64,000 nt of DNA, taken from assembly GCF_900102725.1 (NCBI RefSeq), contig NZ_FNJW01000008.1, positions 1,240,001 through 1,304,000 of the forward strand, given 5' to 3'. Of the stretch, positions 39,486 to 47,761 are shown in pieces. Source of the stretch: Carnobacterium viridans (GTDB lineage: Bacteria; Bacillota; Bacilli; Lactobacillales; Carnobacteriaceae). How positions within the stretch are numbered: position 1 is the first letter of the stretch; each line of letters opens with the position of its first letter. The position numbers were made by a program, and so were the translations under genes. The notes under the pieces are model-generated. The model had not been told where the DNA came from and ran no database searches. It worked only from the letters and a program-made list of their open reading frames with translations.

Positions 39486-39802
39486 AATTTTGTTCCCCTT
39501 TTCTTCTATTTTATTTGTTTGTTCTTTCTTTCCGAATAAAGCTTCGCTCATTCGAGTAAATACCGATTTGTTAGCCAATGTGTTTCCTCCATTACAGATC
39601 ATTTAATTGAAGGTCACCCACCAATTAACACTTACATTTCGTAAGTACATTTACTAGTATGCCATAGATCGAATTTTATTACAAGTCTATTTATTCTTAA
39701 TTAGAGATTTTTACTAAAAATAAGTGATTCTTCTTTTTATACACCTCTAAAGTAAGGTTTCTTCTATAAATAGGTTGTAAAAAAAGGATTAGATTACTCT
39801 AT

Positions 39803-39859
39803 TTGACAAAATTAATTAATCGTATTACAATTACCTCGAATTAGTAATATATTAATTCG
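39803..39859 (+). promoter_or_regulatory. Promoter and operator-like inverted repeat of the mhq-type operon
   Basis: TTGACA (39803-39808), 17 bp, TACAAT (39826-39831) is a near-consensus promoter. Directly downstream, CGAATTA (39837-39843) and TAATTCG (39853-39859) form an inverted repeat placed to block transcription, as a MarR-type (MhqR/YodB-like) repressor would. No such repressor is encoded in the window. Confidence 0.6.
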
Positions 39860-39940
39860 TAATTAAATTCAAACATTATATGTAGCTTTATAACATTTAA
39901 AATCTGTAGTTCAATTATTAAAACATAAGGAGCGATTGAT

Positions 39941-40876
39941 ATGAAGAAAACAGCAGGTATTCATCACATTACAGCTATCGTTGGGCACCCTCAAGAAAAC
40001 GTCGATTTTTATGCTGGTATTTTAGGTTTGCGACTTATTAAAAAAACTGTCAATTTTGATGATCCAGGTACGTATCATCTCTATTTTGGAGATGATGGTG
40101 GAAAACCCGGGACTATTATTACCTTCTTTCCTTGGGCTGGAGCTGCACAGGGAAAAATTGGCGGAGGTCAAGTTGGCGTGACCACTTATGCTATTCCAGT
40201 TGGATCCTTAGTTTATTGGGAGACTAGATTAAGCAAATTTGCTATCCGTTACGAAAAAACAAGTCGCTTTGGTGAAACCTATTTACAATTTGAAGACTAC
40301 CATGGTTTACAACTAGAATTAGTTGAACGTGCAGATGGTCAACTTAACCATTGGACTTTTGGGGAAGTAACCCCTGATGTAGCCATAAAAGGATTTGGTG
40401 GAGCAATATTGTATTCAACTGATCCAAATTCAACAATTGAAACACTTCAAGAAACGATGGGTTTGGAAAAAATTGCCGAAGAAGACGATCTTATTCGATT
40501 GAGAGCTTATGGAGAAATTGGAAATATTATCGATGTTAAACAAAGTGCACTTGCTCAAGGGATAATGGGCGTTGGGACTGTCCACCATATTGCGTGGCGA
40601 GCAAAAGATGAAGCCGATCACGTTGATTGGCAAGATTATGTTTATAACAAAGGGTACGGTGTAACAGAAATAAAAGACCGCAACTATTTTAACGCTATCT
40701 ATTTTAGAGAATATGGCGATATTTTATTTGAAATAGCAACCGATACTCCTGGTTTTGCACATGACGAATCATATGAGACAATGGGACAAAGTTTGAAACT
40801 ACCAACTCAATATGAAAGCGCGCGAGAAAAATTGATCACTAACCTGATTCCAATTGAAGTCAGAGAATTGGATTAA
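39941..40876 (+). CDS. Ring-cleaving (extradiol) dioxygenase, glyoxalase family, first copy
   Basis: 311-aa two-domain vicinal-oxygen-chelate protein of the MhqA/MhqO type. Likely metal ligands are His in GIHHITAI, His in TVHHIAWRAK and Glu in LFEIATDTPGF. Such enzymes open hydroquinone or catechol-type adducts formed under electrophile stress. AAGGAGC precedes the ATG. First gene of a three-gene operon with a second paralog and an esterase. Tandem paralogs suggest different substrates. Confidence 0.88.
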   Translation: MKKTAGIHHITAIVGHPQENVDFYAGILGLRLIKKTVNFDDPGTYHLYFGDDGGKPGTIITFFPWAGAAQGKIGGGQVGVTTYAIPVGSLVYWETRLSKFAIRYEKTSRFGETYLQFEDYHGLQLELVERADGQLNHWTFGEVTPDVAIKGFGGAILYSTDPNSTIETLQETMGLEKIAEEDDLIRLRAYGEIGNIIDVKQSALAQGIMGVGTVHHIAWRAKDEADHVDWQDYVYNKGYGVTEIKDRNYFNAIYFREYGDILFEIATDTPGFAHDESYETMGQSLKLPTQYESAREKLITNLIPIEVRELD

Positions 40877-40918
40877 ACGCTATTTTAAAACTAAACCAAC
40901 TAATTGGAGGAATAATTT

Positions 40919-41911
40919 ATGAACGAATTTACAGGAATCCACCACGTAACCGCAATAACAAGTAGCGCTGAAAAAATCTATGACTTTTATACAAATGTCT
41001 TAGGTCTTCGCTTAGTTAAAAAAACCATTAATCAAGATGATATTCACACTTACCATCTATTCTTTGCAGATGAAAGCGGCAGTCCAGGAACAGATATGAC
41101 CTTTTTTGATTTTCCAAATGTTCCAAAAGGATCAAAAGGAACGGATGACATTTCAAGAACTTCTTTTCGTGTACCAACTGATGCAGCGCTAGATTATTGG
41201 GTTAAACGATTCAACAAATATGCGGTTAAACATGGAGAAATCAAAGAAATGTTTGGGGTCAAGACTTTACAATTTGAAGATTTTGATGAACAACAATACC
41301 AATTGATCTCGGATGAAAACGATACTGGAGTCGCTTCTGGGAAACCTTGGCATAAAGGTCCTGTCCCTGACGAATTTTCCATTACCGGTTTAGGTCCTAT
41401 TTTTTTTAGAGTTTCAAATTTTGACTATATGAAGCAAGTTCTTGAAAAAGTTCTTTTATTCAAAGAAATCGCATTTGAGGGGGACTACCACCAATTTGAA
41501 GTTGGAGAGTTTGGTGGTAACGGCGCTCAAATCATTGTTGAATCAAATACGAGTATGCCACGTGGAAGACAAGGATACGGCAGCGTACATCATGTTGCTT
41601 TCCGTGCAAAAAGCCGTGAGAATCTTGACTATTGGACAGAACGGATGCAAAGTTTTGGACTGCCAAATTCAGGATATGTCGACCGTTTCTATTTTGAATC
41701 CACGTACACAAATATCTATCCTGGTATTTTATTTGAGCTAGCTACAGATGAACCGGGTTTCATTGATGATGAAGAATCTATTGAGACTTTAGGTGAAACA
41801 CTTGCTTTACCGCCAGCTTTTAGAAATGACCGTAGTCGTATTGAGTCATTAGTTCGTCCTATTGATACTGTACGTAGCACAAAAGTATTTGAAAAAGAGT
41901 ATTTAGAGTAA
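40919..41911 (+). CDS. mhqO: Ring-cleaving (extradiol) dioxygenase MhqO-like, second copy
   Basis: 330-aa paralog of the preceding gene with the same architecture: GIHHVTAIT at the N-terminus, SVHHVAFRAK and LFELATDEPGF in the second half, the expected metal-binding triad. TTGGAGG precedes the ATG and the intergenic gap is 42 bp. Together with mhqD it matches the Bacillus MhqO/MhqD pair used against quinones. The two copies are clearly related throughout, indicating an old tandem duplication. Confidence 0.88.
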   Translation: MNEFTGIHHVTAITSSAEKIYDFYTNVLGLRLVKKTINQDDIHTYHLFFADESGSPGTDMTFFDFPNVPKGSKGTDDISRTSFRVPTDAALDYWVKRFNKYAVKHGEIKEMFGVKTLQFEDFDEQQYQLISDENDTGVASGKPWHKGPVPDEFSITGLGPIFFRVSNFDYMKQVLEKVLLFKEIAFEGDYHQFEVGEFGGNGAQIIVESNTSMPRGRQGYGSVHHVAFRAKSRENLDYWTERMQSFGLPNSGYVDRFYFESTYTNIYPGILFELATDEPGFIDDEESIETLGETLALPPAFRNDRSRIESLVRPIDTVRSTKVFEKEYLE

Positions 41912-41949
41912 GTGACCTATTAGGAATAGAATAATGAAGGAGGAATAGT

Positions 41950-42558
41950 ATGAAACATTTATTTATTAAAGGAAAAGATCAAACGAAACCGACTTTGCTT
42001 CTACTACATGGAACGGGAGGCACTGAACGTGACCTTCTTCCTCTTGCAGCAGAAATCGATCCAGATGCAAATGTCTTAAGTGTCCGAGGAAATGTTTCAG
42101 AAAATGGCATGCCGCGCTTTTTCCGTCGACTTGCTGAAGGGATTTTTGATGAAGAAGATTTAGTTTATCATACAAAAGAAATGAACGAATTTCTTGATGA
42201 GGCTGCTAGTCAGTATGAGTTTGACCGTACAAACATTTTAGCTATAGGGTATTCAAATGGTGCAAACATTGCTGCTAGTCTTCTCTTTCATTATGGTGAT
42301 GCATTGTCTGGAGCTATTTTGCACCACCCGATGGTCCCTAGAAGAGGCATTTCTTTACCTGATTTAACAAGCAAAGCTGTCTTTATCAGTGCTGGAACAA
42401 ACGATCCAATCTGTCCTTCAAAAGAATCCGAAGAATTGTATGCTACACTGGAAAAAGCACATGCCAAAGTTGAGATTCACTGGGAAAGCAACCAACATCA
42501 ATTAACGTATAGTGAGGTTGCTGCTGCAGCTAAATGGTACCAACTAACTTATGCTTAA
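41950..42558 (+). CDS. mhqD: Alpha/beta hydrolase (carboxylesterase), MhqD-like
   Basis: 202-aa phospholipase/carboxylesterase-family hydrolase. Oxyanion-hole motif LLLHGTGGTERDLLPLA, nucleophile serine in AIGYSNGANIA, acid in SAGTNDPICP and histidine in NQHQLTYSE complete the triad. AGGAGG precedes the ATG. Third gene of the electrophile-response operon, ended by a strong terminator. Likely hydrolyses ring-cleavage or ester intermediates. Confidence 0.9.
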   Translation: MKHLFIKGKDQTKPTLLLLHGTGGTERDLLPLAAEIDPDANVLSVRGNVSENGMPRFFRRLAEGIFDEEDLVYHTKEMNEFLDEAASQYEFDRTNILAIGYSNGANIAASLLFHYGDALSGAILHHPMVPRRGISLPDLTSKAVFISAGTNDPICPSKESEELYATLEKAHAKVEIHWESNQHQLTYSEVAAAAKWYQLTYA

Positions 42559-42591
42559 AAAATATTAATTTAGATAATCTAACCAGATTAA

Positions 42592-42640
42592 AATAATCCT
42601 TAAACGAATGATTCTCTTCGCTTAAGGATTATTATTTTTG
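42592..42640 (+). terminator. Terminator after mhqD
   Basis: AATAATCCTTAA pairs with TTAAGGATTATT and is followed by ATTTTT. Confidence 0.85.
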
Positions 42641-42775
42641 GTTATTACTAACTTTATTTAATGAGTCCACAAATTAACCTTAGAACACTTAATAAAACTA
42701 CTCTAGGTTCTACGTAGCTACGTTCCGTTTAACCATATGTTATACTTTATAATAAATGAAAGGAACGTGATATTG

Positions 42776-43066
42776 ATGAAACTATCTTTAACTAATCCGC
42801 ATACTCACCAAATGAAGCACGTAAAAATTGGTTTTTCATGGACGACCTTTTTTTTTGCTTTTATGCCTGCTCTCTTTCGTGGAGATTTTAAATGGTTCTC
42901 TATTCAACTCGTTTGCGCTGCCTTTTCTTTGGACTTTTCCAGCTTAATTTTTGCTTTCATCTACAATAGATTGTACATCAATGACTTACTTGAAAAAGGT
43001 TATGTACCGGCAGATAAACATGCTGCTAACGTATTAGCAACCAAAGGGTTTATTGGACGCGATTAA
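42776..43066 (+). CDS. Small membrane protein of unknown function
   Basis: 96-aa protein with two hydrophobic segments (WTTFFFAFMPALF and a longer stretch around residues 35-58) between a short polar N-terminus and a C-terminal tail ENGYVPAD-like (LLEKGYVPADKHAANVLATKG). That tail motif is common in small membrane proteins of the DUF2628/HrgC type. AAAGGA lies about 11 bp upstream of the ATG at 42776. Monocistronic, convergent with the cupin gene. Confidence 0.65.
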   Translation: MKLSLTNPHTHQMKHVKIGFSWTTFFFAFMPALFRGDFKWFSIQLVCAAFSLDFSSLIFAFIYNRLYINDLLEKGYVPADKHAANVLATKGFIGRD

Positions 43067-43112
43067 GACTATTGTCTTAGCTTAGTCCGCACTTTTTTTA
43101 AAATAGTTATAA

Positions 43113-43157
43113 AAAACAGATTAGGTGCACAGTTGATTGCCGCACCTAATCTGTTTT
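43113..43157. terminator. Bidirectional terminator between the small membrane protein and cupin genes
   Basis: AAAACAGATTAGGTGC pairs with GCACCTAATCTGTTTT. Confidence 0.85.
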
Positions 43158-43196
43158 TATTTACTTAAATTTTATATAACCGAATCTAGCTATTTT

Positions 43197-43607
43197 TTAA
43201 TCAACATGTGGTGGTGCATCTTCTCGCAAAATATGAATTGTTCCTTCTTTGTGCTCTGGTGTAGAGTATAATGTATACAGCTTTAAGGGTTTGCCACCTG
43301 TGTTGATGATGTTATGCCACATGTTTTCAGGCACCAATACAGCATCATTCGTGGTAATGGCTCTTTCAAAGTTTAAATTATCTTTGGTTTCACCCATTTT
43401 ACATACGCCCTGTCCCTCTACAATTCGTATGAACTGATCAATGCCTTCATGAATTTCCAATCCCGCTTCCTCATTTTCCTTAATGGACATCACCGTTAGT
43501 TGTAGGTTTTCACCGGTCCAAATCGTGGTACGGAAATTATTATTTTGGATAGTTGCCTCTTCAATGTCGAACATATAAGGTTTTTTGCCATGATCTTTAA
43601 ATTCCAT
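43197..43607 (-). CDS. Cupin-domain protein
   Basis: 136-aa single-domain cupin. The two cupin motifs are EAGLEIHEGIDQFIRIVEGQG and VLVPENMWHNIINTG, supplying His and Glu metal ligands. Similar small cupins are annotated as mannose-6-phosphate isomerase-like proteins, without proof of activity. AAGGAGGG precedes the ATG; a good cre site lies about 70 bp upstream, implying carbon catabolite control. Confidence 0.85.
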   Translation of the reverse strand: MEFKDHGKKPYMFDIEEATIQNNNFRTTIWTGENLQLTVMSIKENEEAGLEIHEGIDQFIRIVEGQGVCKMGETKDNLNFERAITTNDAVLVPENMWHNIINTGGKPLKLYTLYSTPEHKEGTIHILREDAPPHVD

Positions 43608-43676
43608 TGCTATTTCCCTCCTTATGATCTAGTTACTAGTACTTATCTACTTCTTCTACACAGGATTTCACATTTA

Positions 43677-43690
43677 TTGTAGCGCTTTCA
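43677..43690. promoter_or_regulatory. cre site upstream of the cupin gene
   Basis: TTGTAGCGCTTTCA matches the cre consensus TGNNARCGNWWWCA at all but the second position, the best cre match in the window. Confidence 0.55.
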
Positions 43691-43720
43691 AACAAAAAAA
43701 TCATCTTTAAACACTTTAAA

Positions 43721-43800
43721 TTAAACTATCAATCCTTCTTTCATTTTATCAACCAACAAACGAGCAATTTCACCAGAAGAATGGCTATTGGCGAAAAAAT
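43721..43800 (-). pseudogene. Decayed coding remnant
   Basis: Read leftward, a frame ending with TAA at 43721-43723 encodes ANSHSSGEIARLLVDKM followed by KEGLIV, which looks like the C-terminal helix of a lost gene. It has no start and follows the broken lipoprotein gene. Confidence 0.3.
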
Positions 43801-43810
43801 ATAACTAATA

Positions 43811-44068
43811 TTATTCAATTTCCGCTTCTATCATTGTTATTTCTCCATCTACTGAAACCTTGCTTATACCTCTATATTTACTCGCTTCGTTTTCCTATTT
43901 AATTAGGTACTCGTTATCTACTTTTTCTGTAGAAATGATCGTAGCCTCACCTGTCTGATTGCTGTACTCTTCTATAATTAGTTGTTCGGCCTTGTTTTCG
44001 GATATCGTTGCACAGCCAGTTAATGCAAAAACAAGTGAAATATAAGTGAGCAATAGTATTTTACTCAT
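43811..44068 (-). pseudogene. Small lipoprotein gene with premature amber stop
   Basis: An ATG at 44068 with GGGAGA upstream opens MSKILLLTYISLVFALTGCA, a textbook lipoprotein signal with lipobox LTGC. The frame continues to codon 58, where TAG (43895-43897) interrupts it, then goes on in the same frame for 27 more protein-like codons (ENEASKYRGISKVSVDGEIT) to a TAA at 43811. A single substitution would restore an 85-residue lipoprotein. Either a fresh nonsense mutation or the ordinary end of a short protein; the protein-like continuation favours the former. Confidence 0.65.
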
Positions 44069-44083
44069 AAAGTAATCTCCCGT

Positions 44084-44458
44084 TCACTTTATTATTTTTT
44101 TAAGAACAACTGCTGAGATAGTAAAGCCAATCAAAAGAGACCCTGAAATTAACAAAAATGAGGGTAAGGCTTGGTTCAAACCAACACCATAAAAATAATT
44201 TTGGAATAACTTAAAAACACCGAATCCTACGATAGCAGACGTTAACAATCCGATAACATAAAATAATAAAGTATGAGTAAACGTACTATTATCATTCACT
44301 CTTTCATCATCATTGTTCATACTCCCACCTGTGTGTACAGGTTCAGCACTATCTAGCGAATTTTTGTTGGCATCTTGACCAACATTTACTCTAGCATATA
44401 AAGAATTTGAAATATTACTTTGTTGATTATACTTATTTTGTTTATCGCGATCGCTCAT
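44084..44458 (-). CDS. Membrane protein of unknown function
   Basis: 124-aa protein: a polar, asparagine/serine-rich N-terminal half (about residues 1-60) followed by two hydrophobic segments (about 62-82 and 98-118) and a basic end. AAAGGAGG precedes the ATG. It lies just upstream of the broken lipoprotein gene with a 15-bp gap, so the two were probably one operon. A cre-like AAAGCGCTATTT occurs near 44546-44557. Not recognised. Confidence 0.7.
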   Translation of the reverse strand: MSDRDKQNKYNQQSNISNSLYARVNVGQDANKNSLDSAEPVHTGGSMNNDDERVNDNSTFTHTLLFYVIGLLTSAIVGFGVFKLFQNYFYGVGLNQALPSFLLISGSLLIGFTISAVVLKKIIK

Positions 44459-44582
44459 TTTTAAATCCTCCTTTTATTCTCTACATCTAGTTGTTAACTG
44501 ATTTGTTTAATCTGAAGCAATTATAACGTTATTACCTTTATTTCGAAAGCGCTATTTTTAATCAATCAAATTATTTGTTCTT

Positions 44583-45332
44583 TTAGGATACGCTTAAGAA
44601 GAGCACCATTCCTAAAAAAATAATAAAAAAGAATAAGAGCGTTTCAAACCGATGAACTGGAAGTCGTTGGCGAATTCCATTGCCAATTTTGTGGGCTAAA
44701 TAAATTGCGGGAAGAGAAGCAATATAAAAGATAAATAACTCTTTTGACCACAATCCTCCTATCGCTTGTCCAGTAACTATTAAAAGACTTGAAATAATAA
44801 AATAGCTTTGTAGAGTACTTTGAAAAGTCTTCATTTCCCAATCTCGGAAGGTTCCATAAATTACAATAGGAATCCCATTCATGTTATAGGCACTTCCAAG
44901 AACACCTGATAACAGGCCAAAAGGTAATGGTAAAAAATTACTTTCTTTCCATTTTTTGGGTAACTCCAGTTGAAATCGTTGTTTTATCAATGAATAAACA
45001 CCATAGAAAAGAAGAAAGATCCCTAAAATTAGTGTTACTCTTTCTTGAGGCATATTTTTGACTAGATAAAGCCCAATAGGAATTCCAACAAAAGTACTAA
45101 TTGAAAGAAGAATAAGTATACGACGATCAATATACTTCCATGCAGAAAATAGAGCCATGAGCCCGACAGACAAACCAGTTAAACCAATAAGAGAAACACT
45201 TGTATGAATAGAAAGCGGCAGTAAAGCTAATAAAGGCATAGAAATAACTGAATCTCCAAACCCAAAAGTAGAACGGGTCAACGAACCTAGAAAAACGGTT
45301 ATAACTACTAAAATAATGACAGAAACAGGCAT
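44583..45332 (-). CDS. TSUP-family (TauE/SafE) membrane permease
   Basis: 249-aa integral membrane protein with seven or eight hydrophobic segments, of the sulfite exporter TauE/SafE family. The N-terminal GSLTRSTFGFGDSVISMPLLALL and the internal repeat-like GLLSGVLGSAYNMNGIPIVIYG are typical of the two-repeat TSUP fold. AAAGGAG precedes the ATG. Members export or import small sulfur or carboxylate anions; substrate unknown. Confidence 0.85.
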   Translation of the reverse strand: MPVSVIILVVITVFLGSLTRSTFGFGDSVISMPLLALLPLSIHTSVSLIGLTGLSVGLMALFSAWKYIDRRILILLSISTFVGIPIGLYLVKNMPQERVTLILGIFLLFYGVYSLIKQRFQLELPKKWKESNFLPLPFGLLSGVLGSAYNMNGIPIVIYGTFRDWEMKTFQSTLQSYFIISSLLIVTGQAIGGLWSKELFIFYIASLPAIYLAHKIGNGIRQRLPVHRFETLLFFFIIFLGMVLFLSVS

Positions 45333-45410
45333 TAAAAAAAACTCCTTTTATAATTAAATAGTTAACCTTTATTGTATCATAGTTAAATTTCAAACCTGTA
45401 TATTAAACAA

Positions 45411-45445
45411 AAAAGTCATTAACTGTTTAGAGTTAATGACTTTTT
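45411..45445 (-). terminator. Terminator after nupC
   Basis: AAAAGTCATTAACT pairs with AGTTAATGACTTTTT around a 6-nt loop. Confidence 0.85.
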
Positions 45446-45472
45446 AGATCAATATAAAAATATACTGAGTTT

Positions 45473-46651
45473 TTATAAAAACAATCCAACAAACATTGCT
45501 GATAGGATAGGAACAATAAATCCGCCTAACATTCCTCGTAGAGCAAGTTTAGATAAATCATTTTTCCTAGTTGGCGCAAATACTGACAATCCTGTTACGC
45601 AAATCGCAATACTGGCAAACGCTCCAAAACTGCCTACAGCAATGGATAACATAGCTACAGCTCGTTCAGATAGTTCAGCCATCATAGGCACTAAGTCGGC
45701 ATAAGCGACAAATTCATTAATAGACATTTTAGTACCTAAAATTTGCCCAGCAATCATTGCTTCAGAACCGCTTAACCCCATCAACCAACCAATTGGTAGA
45801 AAGACATAGCCTAGAGCCTCTGTAAAACTCGTTCCTATTAAGCCTAAAATGCTGTTTAATAAGGCTACAATTGAGATCACGGCAATCAAACTAGCACCAA
45901 TACCTAGAACCATTTGCAAACCATTATTGATTCCTTCAGCCATCGCAGAAAAAATTGACGTATTAGATCCTTTACGATCTAACGTTACGTCTGATACTTG
46001 ACTAATTTCTGTTTCAGGTGTCAAAATTTTAGCAACCAGCATTGACCCAAACGGAACTAAAGCAGTTGTGATTAGCAGCCATTTCATAGGAATACCTAAC
46101 AAATTATACCCTACTAAAATAGAAGCTGACATTGAGCCCATTCCTGAAACCAAAACCGTCATCAGTTCCGAATTCGTCATATTTGGCAGATATTTGGCTA
46201 CTAAGAAAGGAGCCTCTGTTTGGCCTAGGAACATATTAGCCACAGCTACAAACGACTCTGCTTTCTCTGTGCCTAACAATTTACCTACAGCACCTCCAAT
46301 TACTTTCACGACCCAACCTACTACACCTAAGTAACCTAGGATACCTGTTAAAGCCGATAGGAAAATAATGACTCCCAGTACATCAATAAAGAAATACCCT
46401 TGTCCAAATAAATCTCCAAATACGAAGGTTAGCCCTTCATTAGCAAAACTAAACAACTTTGTTACACCGCTTGCTAATTGTTCAATAATCCAACTACCAA
46501 TAGGAACTTTAATTAAGAATAATGACAAAACAATTTGCGCTCCTAAAGCAGTAAAGACTGTTCTTTTATTAATAGCTTTTTTATTATCAGATAAGAGATA
46601 AACAATCCCCAACATAACGATAATTCCTAAAATCGTGATCAATTTATTCAT
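45473..46651 (-). CDS. nupC: NupC-family nucleoside transporter
   Basis: 392-aa concentrative nucleoside transporter. Recognised blocks are the N-terminal membrane segments, FLGQTEAPFLVAKYLPNMTNSEL, GMGSMSASILVGYNLLG and LMGLSGSEAMIAGQILGTKMSINEFVAY, all family hallmarks. Its start overlaps the stop of the deoxynucleoside kinase gene by 4 bp (ATGA), making a translationally coupled uptake/phosphorylation operon for (deoxy)nucleosides. Confidence 0.94.
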   Translation of the reverse strand: MNKLITILGIIVMLGIVYLLSDNKKAINKRTVFTALGAQIVLSLFLIKVPIGSWIIEQLASGVTKLFSFANEGLTFVFGDLFGQGYFFIDVLGVIIFLSALTGILGYLGVVGWVVKVIGGAVGKLLGTEKAESFVAVANMFLGQTEAPFLVAKYLPNMTNSELMTVLVSGMGSMSASILVGYNLLGIPMKWLLITTALVPFGSMLVAKILTPETEISQVSDVTLDRKGSNTSIFSAMAEGINNGLQMVLGIGASLIAVISIVALLNSILGLIGTSFTEALGYVFLPIGWLMGLSGSEAMIAGQILGTKMSINEFVAYADLVPMMAELSERAVAMLSIAVGSFGAFASIAICVTGLSVFAPTRKNDLSKLALRGMLGGFIVPILSAMFVGLFL

Positions 46652-47310
46652 TTATTACCTATCTCCATCTCTGCTAATTTATCTTTAACCATTGTTACGA
46701 CCGTATAGGCATCTGCAGGGTTATTGACTACATCAATCTTATCTATGTTGATAATCAACACCTCAGAGGCATCATAATGTTTGGCAACCCAATTGTCATA
46801 ACCTTCCCAAAGAGCTTTATAATAATCCAGCAACCCTTGATCCTGTTCAAAGTCTCTGCCGCGCAAACCAATACGGTAAAGAACCGTTTCAAAAGACCCT
46901 TGCAAATAGATCATTAAATCAGGTGATTTTTTTGGCAATTCTTGTAATTCTTCCATCATATTATTAAGCAACTTTTCATATATATTAAATTCCGTTTCAG
47001 AAATACGCCCTAGTTCAGTATTTACTTTCGCAAAATACCAGTCCTCATAGATTGATCGATCTAAAACATTATTTTGATTATGTAGCGCTTCTTTAATACT
47101 TTTAAACCGACTATTCAAAAACTCCAATTGCAGTAAAAACGGGTAACGTTTGACTCTTTGCTCCTCTTCGCTTGCTGTATAAAATAAAGGCAATATTTCG
47201 TTGTCCTCTACATTTTCATAAAAGACCTCAGTACCCAAAGAGCCTCCCAAAAGTTCAGCCACACTTGTTTTTCCTGCTCCAATCATTCCACCAATTACTA
47301 AAATTGCCAT
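46648..47310 (-). CDS. Deoxynucleoside kinase
   Basis: 220-aa deoxynucleoside kinase (dAdo/dGuo/dCyd type). P-loop VIGGMIGAGKTSVAELLG at the N-terminus, the DRS motif VLDRSIYED near 90, and the arginine-rich lid LRGRDFEQ near 150. It traps imported deoxynucleosides as monophosphates; the coupled nupC supplies them. Its leader contains a terminator-like hairpin, suggesting attenuation. Whether it prefers purine or pyrimidine deoxynucleosides cannot be settled by eye. Confidence 0.92.
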   Translation of the reverse strand: MAILVIGGMIGAGKTSVAELLGGSLGTEVFYENVEDNEILPLFYTASEEEQRVKRYPFLLQLEFLNSRFKSIKEALHNQNNVLDRSIYEDWYFAKVNTELGRISETEFNIYEKLLNNMMEELQELPKKSPDLMIYLQGSFETVLYRIGLRGRDFEQDQGLLDYYKALWEGYDNWVAKHYDASEVLIINIDKIDVVNNPADAYTVVTMVKDKLAEMEIGNK

Positions 47311-47333
47311 CTACCCCTCTCCTTATTTCAAGG

Positions 47334-47364
47334 AAAAAGAGTAGCCCGTTGAGCTACTCTTTTT
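47334..47364 (-). promoter_or_regulatory. Terminator-like hairpin in the deoxynucleoside kinase leader
   Basis: Read leftward, AAAAAGAGTAGC pairs with GCTACTCTTTTT, ending only about 10 bp before the ribosome binding site and 24 bp before the ATG at 47310. Adjacent is CTATTTAGTTAAATAG, a small inverted repeat. No plus-strand gene needs a terminator here, so attenuation of the salvage operon is a possibility. Confidence 0.5.
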
Positions 47365-47540
47365 CTATTTAGTTAAATAGTATTATCTTGATTATCTTTG
47401 TTGCTTTAGTTCAAATTGGTTTGCTAAACAAATTTCAGGCTAACCTTCATTTCATTTAAAACTACTTATTCTATAAATAGTCACAACCTCATCCAGCAGC
47501 ACCTTAATTATAATACTACTATCCCCAATCTTTTTCAACA

Positions 47541-47592
47541 AAAAAACACAACATACGCTATTTAAAATAAAAAAAACACAACATGTTGTATT
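47541..47592. promoter_or_regulatory. Operator-like repeat far upstream of the deoxynucleoside kinase operon
   Basis: AAAAAACACAACAT occurs at 47541-47554 and again at 47571-47584, exactly 30 bp (about three helical turns) apart; the second copy is extended into a perfect palindrome ACAACATGTTGT (47579-47590). The layout resembles paired repressor boxes such as NrdR sites, but the sequence match is not strong enough to name the regulator. Confidence 0.35.
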
Positions 47593-47700
47593 GTCGCTAA
47601 TTTAATGTTTTCATTTACTTACTATATCTTAAGGCTAAAAGACATCCTAATGTGCTTTATTTATTTTAGAATAGTAGAATGCCAACTTAATTTCCAATAA

Positions 47701-47745
47701 AAAATAGACAAGGCCAAGGATATTTCCTCTAACTTGTCTATTTTT
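47701..47745 (-). terminator. Terminator after the lipoprotein of the VTC/DUF4956 operon
   Basis: AAAATAGACAAG pairs with CTTGTCTATTTTT; it follows the stop at 47762. Confidence 0.8.
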
Positions 47746-47761
47746 GTTTATAAACCTTTAT

